This document shows positions 42,675 through 49,808 of a DNA stretch of 49,808 nt, piece after piece (positions within the stretch are counted from its first letter, which is position 1; the number at the start of each line of letters is the position of its first letter). The translations under genes and the position numbers were made by a program. Origin of the DNA: Pseudomonas saxonica. Its GTDB lineage: Bacteria; Pseudomonadota; Gammaproteobacteria; Pseudomonadales; Pseudomonadaceae. Location: NCBI RefSeq assembly GCF_007858365.1, contig NZ_VFIO01000017.1:1-49808 (forward strand), read 5' to 3'. Below the pieces are notes generated by a model. It saw only the letters and a list, made by a program, of their open reading frames with translations, had not been told where the DNA came from and ran no database searches.

Positions 42675-43445
42675 TTACTGCGCCAACCAGCCACCGTCGA
42701 CATTCCAGGCCGCCCCGCGAACTTGGCTGCCGGCATCGCTGCACAGGAAGAGCACCAACTCACCGAGTTGAGGTGGGGGGACAAACTCCAGCGAGGGCTG
42801 TTTCTCGGCGAGCAGATCATGCTGCGCCTGATAAGGGTCAATCCCCTGACTGATTCGCTGATCAATCTGTTTTTGTACCAGTGGAGTCAGCACCCAGCCA
42901 GGGCAGATGGCGTTGCAGGTGATATTGCTGGTGGCGGTCTCAAGGCCGACCACTTTGGTCAATCCAATCACGCCATGTTTGGCCGCGACATAAGCTGCCT
43001 TGCCGACCGAACCCACCTGACCGTGGACCGAGGCGATATTGACGATGCGCCCCCAGCCGCGTTTGCGCATGCCGGGCAGGGTGAGGCGAGTGCTGTGGAA
43101 TACAGATGAGAGGTTGATTGCGATGATGGCGTCCCAGCGTTCTACCGGGAACTCTTCAACGTTGGCGACATGCTGAATGCCTGCATTGTTGACCAGGATG
43201 TCGACACCGCCAAATTCACGCTCGGCGTATTCGATCATGTCAGCTATTTGTGCGGGGTCGCTCACGTCCGCCGGGTGATGACCGACCTTGCCACCGAACT
43301 GTTCCAGGTCGGCAATGACTTTGCCCGCATCGCCAAAACCGTTAAGTATCAGGTTGGCACCCGCTTTGGACAGACTTTGCGCAATACCCAGACCAATACC
43401 ACTGGTGGAACCGGTAACCAGGGCAGTTTTACCTGTAAGGCTCAT
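42675..43445 (-). CDS. hbdH: 3-hydroxybutyrate dehydrogenase (SDR family)
   Basis: 256 residues, a classical short-chain dehydrogenase. The NAD-binding TGSTSGIGLG is at the N-terminus, with NNAG in DILVNNAGIQHVANVEEF. The catalytic Ser is in NIASVHGQVGS and YxxxK in YVAAKHG. The C-terminus GSQVRGAAWNVDGGWLAQ and the AEKQPS loop region match D-3-hydroxybutyrate dehydrogenases, which oxidise hydroxybutyrate to acetoacetate. It stands alone, with gaps on both sides, and reads on the minus strand like its neighbours. Confidence 0.9.
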   Translation of the reverse strand: MSLTGKTALVTGSTSGIGLGIAQSLSKAGANLILNGFGDAGKVIADLEQFGGKVGHHPADVSDPAQIADMIEYAEREFGGVDILVNNAGIQHVANVEEFPVERWDAIIAINLSSVFHSTRLTLPGMRKRGWGRIVNIASVHGQVGSVGKAAYVAAKHGVIGLTKVVGLETATSNITCNAICPGWVLTPLVQKQIDQRISQGIDPYQAQHDLLAEKQPSLEFVPPPQLGELVLFLCSDAGSQVRGAAWNVDGGWLAQ

Positions 43446-43519
43446 GACTTATTCCTCAAGTGACACGTGGGGGGCGTGAATGAGAAACGTAGCACGAGGT
43501 TTGTGTTTGCGGATACGAA

Positions 43520-43545
43520 ACGGCCCACCAAAAGGTGGGCCGTTC
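43520..43545. terminator. intrinsic terminator after ppiC
   Basis: AACGGCCCACC and GGTGGGCCGTT form an 11-bp perfect stem with a 4-nt loop, 18 bp after the ppiC stop. The T-run on the minus strand is short (TTTCG), so termination may be partial. Confidence 0.75.
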
Positions 43546-43562
43546 TCACTCAAGCCGGGGGA

Positions 43563-43844
43563 TTAGTCCTGACGGCTGGTGACTTCCAGCAAGTGGTAGC
43601 CGAACTGGGTTTTCACCGGGCCTTGAACCACGTTGATCGGAGCGCTGAAGACGACCGTGTCGAACTCTTTAACCATTTGGCCTGGACCGAACGAACCCAG
43701 ATCACCGCCTTGACGGCTGGATGGGCAAGAAGAGTTGGCTTTTGCGACTTCGGCGAAATCAGCGCCGCCTTCAATTTGGGCTTTCAGTTCGTTGCACTTG
43801 TCTTCGCTGGCAACGAGGATGTGACGGGCAGTGGCTTTAGCCAT
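43563..43844 (-). CDS. ppiC: parvulin-type peptidyl-prolyl isomerase PpiC
   Basis: A 93-residue single-domain parvulin. It begins AKATARHILVASEDKCNELK and has FAEVAKANSSCPSSRQGGDL, then GSFGPGQMVKEFDTVVFSAP and GPVKTQFGYHLLEVTSRQD. These cover the two His residues and the active-site region of PpiC. It is cytoplasmic (no signal peptide), like E. coli PpiC, and catalyses cis-trans isomerisation of prolyl bonds. AAGGAG lies upstream of the ATG. Confidence 0.95.
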   Translation of the reverse strand: MAKATARHILVASEDKCNELKAQIEGGADFAEVAKANSSCPSSRQGGDLGSFGPGQMVKEFDTVVFSAPINVVQGPVKTQFGYHLLEVTSRQD

Positions 43845-43922
43845 GAGGGAGTACTCCTTTCAAGAAAGTGGTGAGCCTACCGGATTCAGTCAGTTTTTTC
43901 CCGGCAAAAGTTCCTTTGGTAA

Positions 43923-45008
43923 TCAAGCGACTACCTGCGCGGCTTGTCGCTGTGCTTGCATCAGGGCGGCGGCGCGTCGTAACAACTGCTCGGTGGCATC
44001 CCAGCCCAGGCAACCATCGGTGACGGAGACGCCGTAGCGCAGGTTGCTGCTCAAGGGTTGGCAGCCCTCAAAGATATGGCTTTCGAGCATCATGCCGATC
44101 AATGAACGATCGCCCTGCAGGCGCTGTGCCAATACGTCGTTAAACACCTCAGGCTGGCGCAACGGGTCCTTACCGCTGTTGGCGTGGCTGCAATCCACCA
44201 TCAAGCGAGCCGGTATGGCATTTTTTTCAAGTCCGGCGCGTGCTTTGGCAACGCTGCTGAGGTCGTAATTAGGCCCGCTGTGGCCGCCGCGCAGTACCAG
44301 ATGGGTATCCGGATTGCCCGACGTCTGGATGATTGCCGGGTGGCCTTCAGCGTCGACGCCGAAGTGGCGATGAGAGTGGGCGGCTGAGCGCATGGCATCG
44401 CAGGCGATGGCCACGCCACCATCAGTGCCGTTTTTGAAGCCGACAGGTACACCCAGGCCGCTGGCCATCTCGCGGTGAATTTGCGATTCGGTCGTACGTG
44501 CACCAATGGCGACCCAGCCCAGCAGGTCATCAAAGTAACCAGCGGCCATTGGTTGCAACAACTCCGTAGCGATTGGCAGGCCCATGCCCAGCATTTCCAG
44601 CATCAGCTCGCGCGAGAGCGTTAGGCCGTGGGCCATGTCATCGCTGCCATCGAGGTGCGGGTCATAGGCCAGGCCTTTCCATCCCACTGTGGTGCGCGGT
44701 TTTTCGATGTAGGCACGCATTACCAGCAACATGTCATCACGCAGTTCGTGAGAAAGGGTCGCGAGGTGGCTGGCGTATTCAAGGGCTGCAACAGGGTCGT
44801 GGATGGAGCAGGGGCCGACTACGACGAGTAAACGGGAGTCTTCACCGTTCAAAATGGCACGAATGGCCTGGCGCTGACGACTGACCAGTTGGCGAAGCGA
44901 ATCGCTGAGCGGCAGTTGGTGCTTGAGTTGCGCGGCGGTGGGCAAGCGCTGGGAGCTTGCAGAAGAGGCGGTGCTGTTTGCAGGCAGAGCAGTAATCGAT
45001 GCGGTCAT
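43923..45008 (-). CDS. DAHP synthase (3-deoxy-7-phosphoheptulonate synthase, class I)
   Basis: 361 residues from ATG 45008 (AGGAATCA upstream). It catalyses the first step of the shikimate pathway, joining phosphoenolpyruvate and erythrose 4-phosphate. Visible motifs are VVGPCSIHDPVAALEYA, MRAYIEKPRTTVGWKG, GARTTESQIHREMASG, GFKNGTDGG and MVDCSHANSGKDPLRQ, giving metal-binding Cys, His and Glu and substrate-binding Lys and Arg. The feedback isozyme type cannot be decided from sequence alone. Upstream lie a second aromatic-rich small ORF and an attenuator with a Phe/Tyr/Trp leader peptide, so expression probably responds to aromatic amino acid supply. Confidence 0.93.
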   Translation of the reverse strand: MTASITALPANSTASSASSQRLPTAAQLKHQLPLSDSLRQLVSRQRQAIRAILNGEDSRLLVVVGPCSIHDPVAALEYASHLATLSHELRDDMLLVMRAYIEKPRTTVGWKGLAYDPHLDGSDDMAHGLTLSRELMLEMLGMGLPIATELLQPMAAGYFDDLLGWVAIGARTTESQIHREMASGLGVPVGFKNGTDGGVAIACDAMRSAAHSHRHFGVDAEGHPAIIQTSGNPDTHLVLRGGHSGPNYDLSSVAKARAGLEKNAIPARLMVDCSHANSGKDPLRQPEVFNDVLAQRLQGDRSLIGMMLESHIFEGCQPLSSNLRYGVSVTDGCLGWDATEQLLRRAAALMQAQRQAAQVVA

Positions 45009-45051
45009 GATGTGATTCCTGGGCAAGCGGCGGGTTTTCCCGCGCGCAGCC

Positions 45052-45204
45052 CTATTGGGGTGTTCGACAATTAGCCTGACTGGCTGTGAGTGCATGCGTG
45101 CCACCGATGTGATTTCGTTCGGAGGCGGCAGGCTGTCCCGAACGACGGTTGGTAAATCGCCATGCAGTGCAAAGGTCGAAGCGGTAATAAGTGGCGTAGT
45201 TCAT
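45052..45204 (-). CDS. second aromatic-rich small ORF before DAHP synthase (50 residues)
   Basis: Starts at ATG 45204 after AAGGAATCACACC, nearly the same ribosome site as the DAHP synthase gene. It reads MNYATYYRFDLCTAWRF at its N-terminus: three Tyr, two Phe and one Trp in 17 residues. The rest (GQPAASERNHIGG and on) is unremarkable. It starts 35 nt after the attenuator T-run and ends 43 nt before the synthase start. A GCGGG/CCCGC hairpin lies in that last gap. It could be a second leader peptide or a regulatory uORF. Confidence 0.5.
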   Translation of the reverse strand: MNYATYYRFDLCTAWRFTNRRSGQPAASERNHIGGTHALTASQANCRTPQ

Positions 45205-45238
45205 GGTGTGATTCCTTAAATAAGTAATTTTTCAGGGG

Positions 45239-45278
45239 CTAAAAAAACAAAACCCCCGATCGGGGAGCCGACCGGGGG
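45239..45278 (-). promoter_or_regulatory. attenuator terminator upstream of DAHP synthase
   Basis: On the minus strand CCCCCGGTCGG and CCGATCGGGGG form an 11-bp stem (one G-U pair, 4-nt loop) followed by TTTTGTTTTTTT. It lies between the leader peptide stop (45328) and the second small ORF. A 10-bp perfect inverted repeat (45319-45328 with 45352-45361) overlaps the aromatic codons of the leader and fits the 1:2 pause hairpin. Confidence 0.85.
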
Positions 45279-45327
45279 TGAGAATTCTCTGGTAGGCGAC
45301 CCCTAAGTAGTGGGCGCCTTTTGGGTA

Positions 45328-45462
45328 TCAGGCGCGCCAGTGGCTAAACCAATACCCAAAATAAAATCGTGCAACGGATGGCTTGTTGTTCGCACACACA
45401 GAACCGACCGTGCGAGATTCGCAAGGTGGCTGACAAGTGACTGTGAGGGTGCGATGCAACAT
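45328..45462 (-). CDS. leader peptide of the aromatic attenuator (44 residues)
   Basis: Starts at ATG 45462 with CGGAGACC upstream and begins MLHRTLTVTCQPPCES. Its end is RFYFGYWFSHWRA-stop, seven aromatic codons (Phe, Tyr, Phe, Tyr, Trp, Phe, Trp) within ten residues. A stalled ribosome here would disrupt the pause hairpin that overlaps these codons and allow an antiterminator, while fast passage favours the downstream terminator. This is the classic ribosome-mediated attenuation layout. A competing 68-codon frame over the same region lacks a ribosome site. Confidence 0.8.
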   Translation of the reverse strand: MLHRTLTVTCQPPCESRTVGSVCANNKPSVARFYFGYWFSHWRA

Positions 45463-45630
45463 GTAAGGTCTCCGATGAATGAGCCAAAGCTTACCTGAGG
45501 CATGACCACAGGTTCAATCAGAAAATAACCTGCTGTGAATCGTTCAGGCCTTTTCGGCTCAGTGGGGACATAAGCCTTGTGAGCCGCCCAACTGTTCTAG
45601 TTCTGGAATGAAGCCCGATTAGGCGCATAC

Positions 45631-45870
45631 TCAATCCAGCACATCTTCACTTTCTTCAAGAATAGGCATGTGTGAAGGAATGATGCCGTCTTTCATGCCC
45701 AAAAGTACCGCCACTTTATGGGCTTCGCCCCTTTTCCCTTTCTTGCGCCCGGCGAGCACCTGATAAGTAGTCGCCGGGTCAACACCATTTTCCCGAGCGA
45801 ACTCTTGCACGGATTTCCCCTGGTGATCCAGCCAAGCCTTGGCTTGTGCAGCGGTACGGATTCCGGTCAT
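45631..45870 (-). CDS. phage-type HTH DNA-binding protein (Cro-like position)
   Basis: A 79-residue protein with an HTH in AWLDHQGKSVQEFARENGVD and PATTYQVLAGRKKGKRGEAH. It resembles small DNA-binding proteins found opposite repressor genes in Pseudomonas prophages and tailocin clusters. It is divergent from the XRE-type repressor gene at 45934 with a 63-bp shared A/T-rich control region, the cI/cro arrangement. No phage structural gene is in the window. Function inferred from motif and position. Confidence 0.75.
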   Translation of the reverse strand: MTGIRTAAQAKAWLDHQGKSVQEFARENGVDPATTYQVLAGRKKGKRGEAHKVAVLLGMKDGIIPSHMPILEESEDVLD

Positions 45871-45933
45871 AGTTCAAAACCGTTCAAAGTTGTTTAATAT
45901 TCATTGATTATACCATCCTTGTGGGTGTTAAAA

Positions 45934-46317
45934 ATGGGATCCTACATCCAAATGAGTGGAATCGGTTCAAGGCTACGGCAAGAAAGAGAAAGGCTTGGCT
46001 TGTCGCAAAAAGCTTTTGGTGAAATTGGTGGGGTGGAACCTAATGCTCAAGGCAAATATGAAAGTGGTGAGCGAGCGCCTAAAGCGGATTATTTGTCGCG
46101 TGTAGCAGAGCGAGGAGCGGATGTGCTTTATATCTTGACTGGCACTCCAACACCCACGCTGCTCGATAATCTTAGTCAGGTTGAAGAAAAAGTATTGGTT
46201 AGTTACCGCATTTTGCATAAAGAAGACCAGGATGCCATTCGTCGGCTTACGGTCTCCCTGGCGGAGTTGTACCTGCCTATACAGGCTAAAGGGCGTCAGG
46301 ATCCGAACGATACTTGA
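45934..46317 (+). CDS. XRE-family phage-type repressor
   Basis: About 127 residues from ATG 45934 (a start at 45952, MSGIGSRLRQ, is equally plausible; the frame opens at 45904). The N-terminal HTH_3 domain reads LRQERERLGLSQKAFGEIGG, VEPNAQGKYESGERAPKADY. It is followed by RGADVLYILTGTPTP, the usual linker of CI-like prophage repressors, and a helical C-terminus without the LexA-type protease domain. Divergent from a Cro-like gene. The small size suggests a short repressor. Confidence 0.85.
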   Translation: MGSYIQMSGIGSRLRQERERLGLSQKAFGEIGGVEPNAQGKYESGERAPKADYLSRVAERGADVLYILTGTPTPTLLDNLSQVEEKVLVSYRILHKEDQDAIRRLTVSLAELYLPIQAKGRQDPNDT

Positions 46318-46447
46318 GCCTTGTTCAGGCCCCGCCTGCATTTTTAACGTTTTGCTATGGATCGTCGATTGATCATGGGTAGGTTGAAGCGCGTGTTTTT
46401 TGCTAAGGTGTCGTCAATCTACTTAGTCCAATTGGTGAGGTGCCGGC

Positions 46448-47086
46448 TTGATTCGGGTTCTAGTGGTCGATGACCACGATCTTGTGCGTACAGGCATCAC
46501 ACGAATGCTGGCTGATATAGATGGCCTGCAAGTGGTTGGGCAGGCTGAGTCCGGTGAGGAGTCCCTTATCAAGGCCCGCGAGCTGAAACCTGATGTGGTC
46601 TTGATGGATGTCAAAATGCCCGGCATTGGTGGGCTGGAAGCTACCCGCAAAATGATGCGCAGCCATCCTGACATCAAGGTGGTCGCCGTGACTGTGTGTG
46701 AAGAAGACCCTTTCCCGACACGCTTATTGCAGGCGGGCGCTGCCGGTTACATGACCAAAGGCGCGGGTCTGGCTGAGATGGTTCAGGCCATTCGTCTTGT
46801 TTTTTCCGGGCAGCGCTATATCAGCCCGCAAGTCGCACAGCAATTGGCTCTCAAGTCATTCCAGCCTGCCAGTGACTCACCTTTTGATGCACTGTCGGAG
46901 CGAGAAATCCAGATTGCACTGATGATTGTGGGCTGTCAGAAGGTTCAGGTGATTTCTGACAAGCTGTGCTTGTCACCCAAAACGGTCAATACCTACCGCT
47001 ATCGCATCTTTGAGAAACTTTCGGTCAAGAGTGATGTTGAGCTGGCATTACTGGCTGTGCGTCACGGCATGGTAGACGCTGGTTGA
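46448..47086 (+). CDS. gacA: response regulator GacA
   Basis: 212 residues, a NarL/FixJ-type response regulator. The receiver domain has the acidic pair in VVDDHDLV, phospho-acceptor Asp54 in VVLMDVKMPGIGG, and Lys in GYMTKGAG. The LuxR-type HTH is ALSEREIQIALMIVGCQKVQ, VISDKLCLSPKTVNTYRYRI. The start is TTG at 46448, as known for Pseudomonas gacA. With GacS it activates small RNAs that control secondary metabolism and biofilm. uvrC follows 2 nt after the stop, the conserved gacA-uvrC arrangement. Confidence 0.97.
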   Translation: MIRVLVVDDHDLVRTGITRMLADIDGLQVVGQAESGEESLIKARELKPDVVLMDVKMPGIGGLEATRKMMRSHPDIKVVAVTVCEEDPFPTRLLQAGAAGYMTKGAGLAEMVQAIRLVFSGQRYISPQVAQQLALKSFQPASDSPFDALSEREIQIALMIVGCQKVQVISDKLCLSPKTVNTYRYRIFEKLSVKSDVELALLAVRHGMVDAG

Positions 47087-47088
47087 AA

Positions 47089-48912
47089 ATGACTGACGTG
47101 TTCGATGCAAGTGCTTTTCTTTCGACCTGTAGCGGGCGCCCCGGTGTGTATCGCATGTTTGATAGCGATGCGCGCCTGCTTTACGTCGGCAAGGCCAAGA
47201 ACCTCAAAAAGCGTTTGGCCAGCTACTTTCGTAAAACCGGCCTGGCCCCGAAAACGGCGGCGCTGGTGGGGCGAATCGCGTACATCGAAACCACCATCAC
47301 GGCCAATGAAACTGAAGCGCTGCTGCTTGAACAGACGCTGATCAAAGAGTGGCGCCCGCCCTACAATATTCTTCTGCGCGACGATAAATCCTATCCCTAT
47401 GTGTTCCTTTCGGACGGTGAATACCCGCGCTTAAGCATTCACCGTGGCGCCAAAAAAGCCAAAGGCAGGTATTTCGGACCTTATCCAAGTGCGGGAGCCA
47501 TTCGCGAAAGCCTGAGTATCTTGCAAAAGACCTTTATGGTGCGTCAGTGCGAGGACAGTTACTTCAAGAACCGTACGCGTCCCTGTTTGCAATACCAGAT
47601 CAAGCGTTGCAAAGCACCTTGCGTCGGGCTGGTTGACCCTCAGGTCTATGCCGAGGACGTGCGTCACTCGGTAATGTTTCTGGAGGGGCGCAGCAGTGCT
47701 CTGACCGACGAATTGAACAGCGCAATGGAGCAAGCAGCCAGCACCCTTGATTTTGAACGTGCCGCTGAAATACGTGATCAGATTTCCTTGCTGCGTCGGG
47801 TTCAGGATCAGCAAAGCATGGAGGGTGGAACCGGCGATGTCGACGTTATCGCGGCCTTTGTGAACCCGGGCGGCGCATGTGTGCATTTGATCAATGTGCG
47901 GGGCGGACGGGTTCTGGGCAGCAAGAATTTCTTCCCGCAGGTCGGGATCGAGGAGGAGGTGGGCGAAGTCATGGCCGCCTTCCTGGGGCAGTACTACATC
48001 AGCAGCCCCGAGCGCGATCTGCCGAGTGAATTGATCGTCAACGTGGAGCATGAAAGCTTCGGCGCCATTATCGATGCGCTTGAAGCCTTGCGCGGGCGAG
48101 AAATGGCCATCAGTTACCGTGTACGGGGCACTCGAGCGCGCTGGCAGCAGTTGGCCGTCACCAATGCGGAGCAGGCCCTGGCTGCGCGCCTGGCCAATCG
48201 CTTGCATGTCGCTGCGCGCTTCGAGGCATTGGCTCAGGTACTGAAGCTCGACGAGATCCCGCAGCGTCTTGAGTGTTATGACATCAGTCATTCCAGTGGT
48301 GAAGCCACGGTCGCGTCTTGTGTCGTATTTGGCCCGGAAGGCCCGATCAAGTCCGATTACAGGCGGTTTAATATCGAAGGCGTGACCCCGGGCGATGATT
48401 ACGCGGCCATGCACCAGGCTTTGATGCGGCGTTTTAGCCGGCTCAAAGAGGGGGAGGGCAAGCTGCCTGACATCCTGCTGGTAGACGGTGGCAAAGGTCA
48501 GCTCTCGATGGCGCGTGATGTGCTCAATGAATTGGCTGTTCCAGATCTCATTTTGTTGGGCGTGGCCAAGGGCGCGACCCGCAAGGCGGGTTTTGAAACC
48601 CTTTACTTGAATGACGCAGCCCACGAATTCACATTGAAAGGCGATTCCCCGGCTTTGCACCTGATTCAGCAGATTCGCGATGAGGCTCACCGTTTTGCTA
48701 TTACCGGGCACCGGGCGCGACGGGGTAAAACTCGACGTACTTCAACCCTGGAAGGCATTGCGGGCGTAGGCCCCACTCGTCGGCGTGATCTTTTGAAACA
48801 TTTTGGTGGATTACAAGAGCTGACTCGTGCAAGCATCGAAGAGATCGCCAAAGCACCGGGGATCAGTAAAAAGCTCGCAGAGTTGATTTATGCAAATCTG
48901 CACAGCGAGTAG
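47089..48912 (+). CDS. uvrC: excinuclease ABC subunit C
   Basis: 607 residues from ATG 47089, 2 nt after the gacA stop (the frame opens at 47083). The N-terminal GIY-YIG nuclease is GRPGVYRMFDSDARLLYVGK. Next come the UVR motif (LDFERAAEIRDQISLLRRVQ) and the RNase H-like C nuclease domain (ECYDISHSSGEATVASCVVF, ILLVDGGKGQLSMARDVL). The C-terminal (HhH)2 domain is IAGVGPTRRRDLLKHFGG. It makes both incisions in nucleotide excision repair with UvrAB. Full length. Confidence 0.97.
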   Translation: MTDVFDASAFLSTCSGRPGVYRMFDSDARLLYVGKAKNLKKRLASYFRKTGLAPKTAALVGRIAYIETTITANETEALLLEQTLIKEWRPPYNILLRDDKSYPYVFLSDGEYPRLSIHRGAKKAKGRYFGPYPSAGAIRESLSILQKTFMVRQCEDSYFKNRTRPCLQYQIKRCKAPCVGLVDPQVYAEDVRHSVMFLEGRSSALTDELNSAMEQAASTLDFERAAEIRDQISLLRRVQDQQSMEGGTGDVDVIAAFVNPGGACVHLINVRGGRVLGSKNFFPQVGIEEEVGEVMAAFLGQYYISSPERDLPSELIVNVEHESFGAIIDALEALRGREMAISYRVRGTRARWQQLAVTNAEQALAARLANRLHVAARFEALAQVLKLDEIPQRLECYDISHSSGEATVASCVVFGPEGPIKSDYRRFNIEGVTPGDDYAAMHQALMRRFSRLKEGEGKLPDILLVDGGKGQLSMARDVLNELAVPDLILLGVAKGATRKAGFETLYLNDAAHEFTLKGDSPALHLIQQIRDEAHRFAITGHRARRGKTRRTSTLEGIAGVGPTRRRDLLKHFGGLQELTRASIEEIAKAPGISKKLAELIYANLHSE

Positions 48913-48945
48913 AATGCCCCTCTCACCTCGTAGCCAGTTGTGCCG

Positions 48946-49503
48946 ATGAATATCCCTAATTTGATCACCGTACTACGCGTTCTACTGATTCCTTTTTTCA
49001 TATTGCTGTTCTATCTCCCTTACAGCTGGAGTTATGTGGCCTCCAGTTCAGTCTTTGCCTTTGCGGCGGCGACCGACTGGCTTGATGGTTACCTTGCGCG
49101 TCGGCTTGAGCAAAGCACACCGTTCGGTGCCTTTCTGGACCCGGTCGCCGACAAACTGATGGTGGCTGTCGCGCTGGTTTTGCTGGTGCAAGAGCATCAC
49201 AACGTATGGCTTACCCTGCCAGCCGCAGTGATCATAGGCCGGGAGATTGTCATTTCAGCCTTGCGCGAATGGATGGCTGAGCTGGGTGCTCGTGCCCAGG
49301 TCGCAGTGTCGAACATGGGTAAATGGAAAACCGCCGCGCAAATGCTGGCGCTGGTGATTTTGCTGGCCAATCCTTCTGACTTCAGCTTTTGGGTGTTGGT
49401 GGGGTATGCATTGCTACTTGTGGCTGCGGGGCTGACCTTGTGGTCGATGCTTCAGTATTTGCGCGCGGCATGGCCTCACTTGAAGACGACCTCGACGAAA
49501 TAA
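48946..49503 (+). CDS. pgsA: CDP-diacylglycerol-glycerol-3-phosphate 3-phosphatidyltransferase
   Basis: 185 residues from ATG 48946 (MNIPNLITVLRVLLIPF); a GTG at 48940 is possible. It is an integral membrane enzyme of the CDP-alcohol phosphotransferase family with the motif D-G-x2-A-R-x8-G-x3-D-x3-D, seen as DWLDGYLARRLEQSTPFGAF and LDPVADKL. It makes phosphatidylglycerol phosphate at the inner membrane. It follows uvrC after a 33-nt gap and precedes tRNA-Gly, a gene order conserved in Pseudomonas. Confidence 0.95.
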   Translation: MNIPNLITVLRVLLIPFFILLFYLPYSWSYVASSSVFAFAAATDWLDGYLARRLEQSTPFGAFLDPVADKLMVAVALVLLVQEHHNVWLTLPAAVIIGREIVISALREWMAELGARAQVAVSNMGKWKTAAQMLALVILLANPSDFSFWVLVGYALLLVAAGLTLWSMLQYLRAAWPHLKTTSTK

Positions 49504-49526
49504 ATAAAACTTTTTGAATCAAAGGG

Positions 49527-49554
49527 TTGACGCAAACTTTCAGTTCTATAGAAT
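49527..49554 (+). promoter_or_regulatory. promoter of the tRNA-Gly gene
   Basis: TTGACG (49527-49532), a 16-bp spacer and TAGAAT (49549-49554) precede the tRNA by 15 bp. A GCGC-rich discriminator follows, as in stringently controlled stable-RNA promoters. Confidence 0.75.
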
Positions 49555-49569
49555 GCGCACCACCAAGAC

Positions 49570-49645
<76 letters not shown>

Positions 49646-49652
49646 AATAAAG

Positions 49653-49682
49653 ATCTACAGAGTTGCACGCAAGTCTGTAGAT
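49653..49682 (+). terminator. tRNA-Gly terminator hairpin, T-run replaced by an IS end
   Basis: ATCTACAGA and TCTGTAGAT arms (49653-49661, 49674-49682) form a 9-bp stem just after the tRNA. Instead of a T-run, the sequence continues directly into the end of an IS3-family element (TGTCTAGTCC), so the element probably inserted in the terminator. Confidence 0.6.
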
Positions 49683-49808
49683 GTCTAGTCCTGAAATAGG
49701 TTTACACCTGTTTCACCCCAACGCCCGATGCATTGCATCGGGCGTTTTGTATTTCAAAGACTGGTGCGGACGCTCGCTGTTGTAGATCGATATCGACTCA
49801 CTCACCAT
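49682..49808 (-). mobile_element. IS3-family element, one end only (runs off window)
   Basis: Starts at about 49682 with TGTCTAGTCCTGAAATAGG, a TG-initiated terminal repeat, and contains the 3' end of a transposase gene on the minus strand. It differs from the two other IS types in the window. The exact end is inferred from the hairpin it interrupts. Confidence 0.7.
49713..49808 (-). CDS. IS3-family transposase OrfB, C-terminal end
   Basis: The minus strand is open from the window edge to a TGA at 49713-49715 and reads SISIYNSERPHQSLKYKTPD, then AMHRALG-stop. YNSERPHQSL is the hallmark C-terminus of IS3-family integrases (IS2/IS150-like branch), after the catalytic Glu. Only 31 codons are inside the window. 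The stop lies 31 bp from the IS end. Confidence 0.88.
   Translation of the reverse strand: MVSESISIYNSERPHQSLKYKTPDAMHRALG

Noticed and set aside
45303..45509. 68-codon minus-strand ORF over the attenuator
   Set aside because: It overlaps the leader peptide in another frame, lacks a ribosome site and has no aromatic run; the 44-residue frame explains the region better.
47431..48711. 426-codon minus-strand ORF opposite uvrC
   Set aside because: Antisense shadow of uvrC with no recognisable domain.

Overview
The window looks like a chromosomal segment of a Pseudomonas species of the fluorescens/fragi type. The evidence is the gacA-uvrC-pgsA-tRNA-Gly(GCC) block at the right end (gacA with its usual TTG start), a FecI/FecR/FecA system, a LysR-linked EmrAB-type pump with a NodT-type outer membrane factor, valine and hydroxybutyrate catabolism genes, and GC-rich dispersed inverted repeats between genes. 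This assignment is inference from gene content; no search was run.

Layout. 1-800: start of a phospholipase D-like gene, probably a type VI effector, running off the left edge. 1492-2293: two crcB fluoride channel genes. 2354-3529: a kch-type potassium channel gene broken by one in-frame TGA. 3605-11512: a urease locus on the minus strand, transcribed ureA-B-C-E-F-G-D, then a urea transporter and a NiCoT nickel permease. It resembles the Yersinia-type urease locus. ureA is reduced to its last ~39 codons by an IS3-family element. 11513-22644: two identical 1,246-bp direct copies of that IS (11513-12758 and 21399-22644) enclose a plasmid-like block. The block holds a Rep_3 initiator with four perfect 22-bp iterons, a plasmid-type HTH gene, a serine resolvase with a res-like region, a DinJ-YafQ toxin-antitoxin pair, an orphan HTH antitoxin, a second IS3-family element, and an mscS-63 aa-208 aa operon. 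The simplest reading is a ~9.9 kb plasmid integrated by recombination between IS copies. 22642-29001: a 2,119-codon predicted toxin gene whose 3' end is cut by the right IS copy.

29385-34539: LysR regulator and tripartite efflux operon. 34687-36006: MHS-family transporter. 36071-40126: fecI-fecR-fecA iron citrate system. 40265-43844 (minus): acyl-CoA dehydrogenase, 3-hydroxyisobutyryl-CoA hydrolase, 3-hydroxybutyrate dehydrogenase, parvulin. 43923-45462 (minus): DAHP synthase preceded by what reads as a complete transcription attenuator, with a leader peptide carrying a dense Phe/Tyr/Trp run followed by a strong terminator, and then a second aromatic-rich small ORF. 45631-46317: divergent phage-type repressor pair. 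46448-49645: gacA, uvrC, pgsA, tRNA-Gly. 49682-49808: end of another IS3-family element.

Functionally, the urease locus has catalytic subunits, accessory proteins and both transporters but no intact gamma subunit and no visible native promoter, so it is probably inactive unless ureA lies elsewhere. The most notable items are the plasmid integration with genes broken on both outer sides, a helically phased 11-bp repeat array ahead of an antitoxin gene, a shared 19-bp palindromic operator candidate in the plasmid block, permuted dnaA fragments, and the aromatic attenuator.
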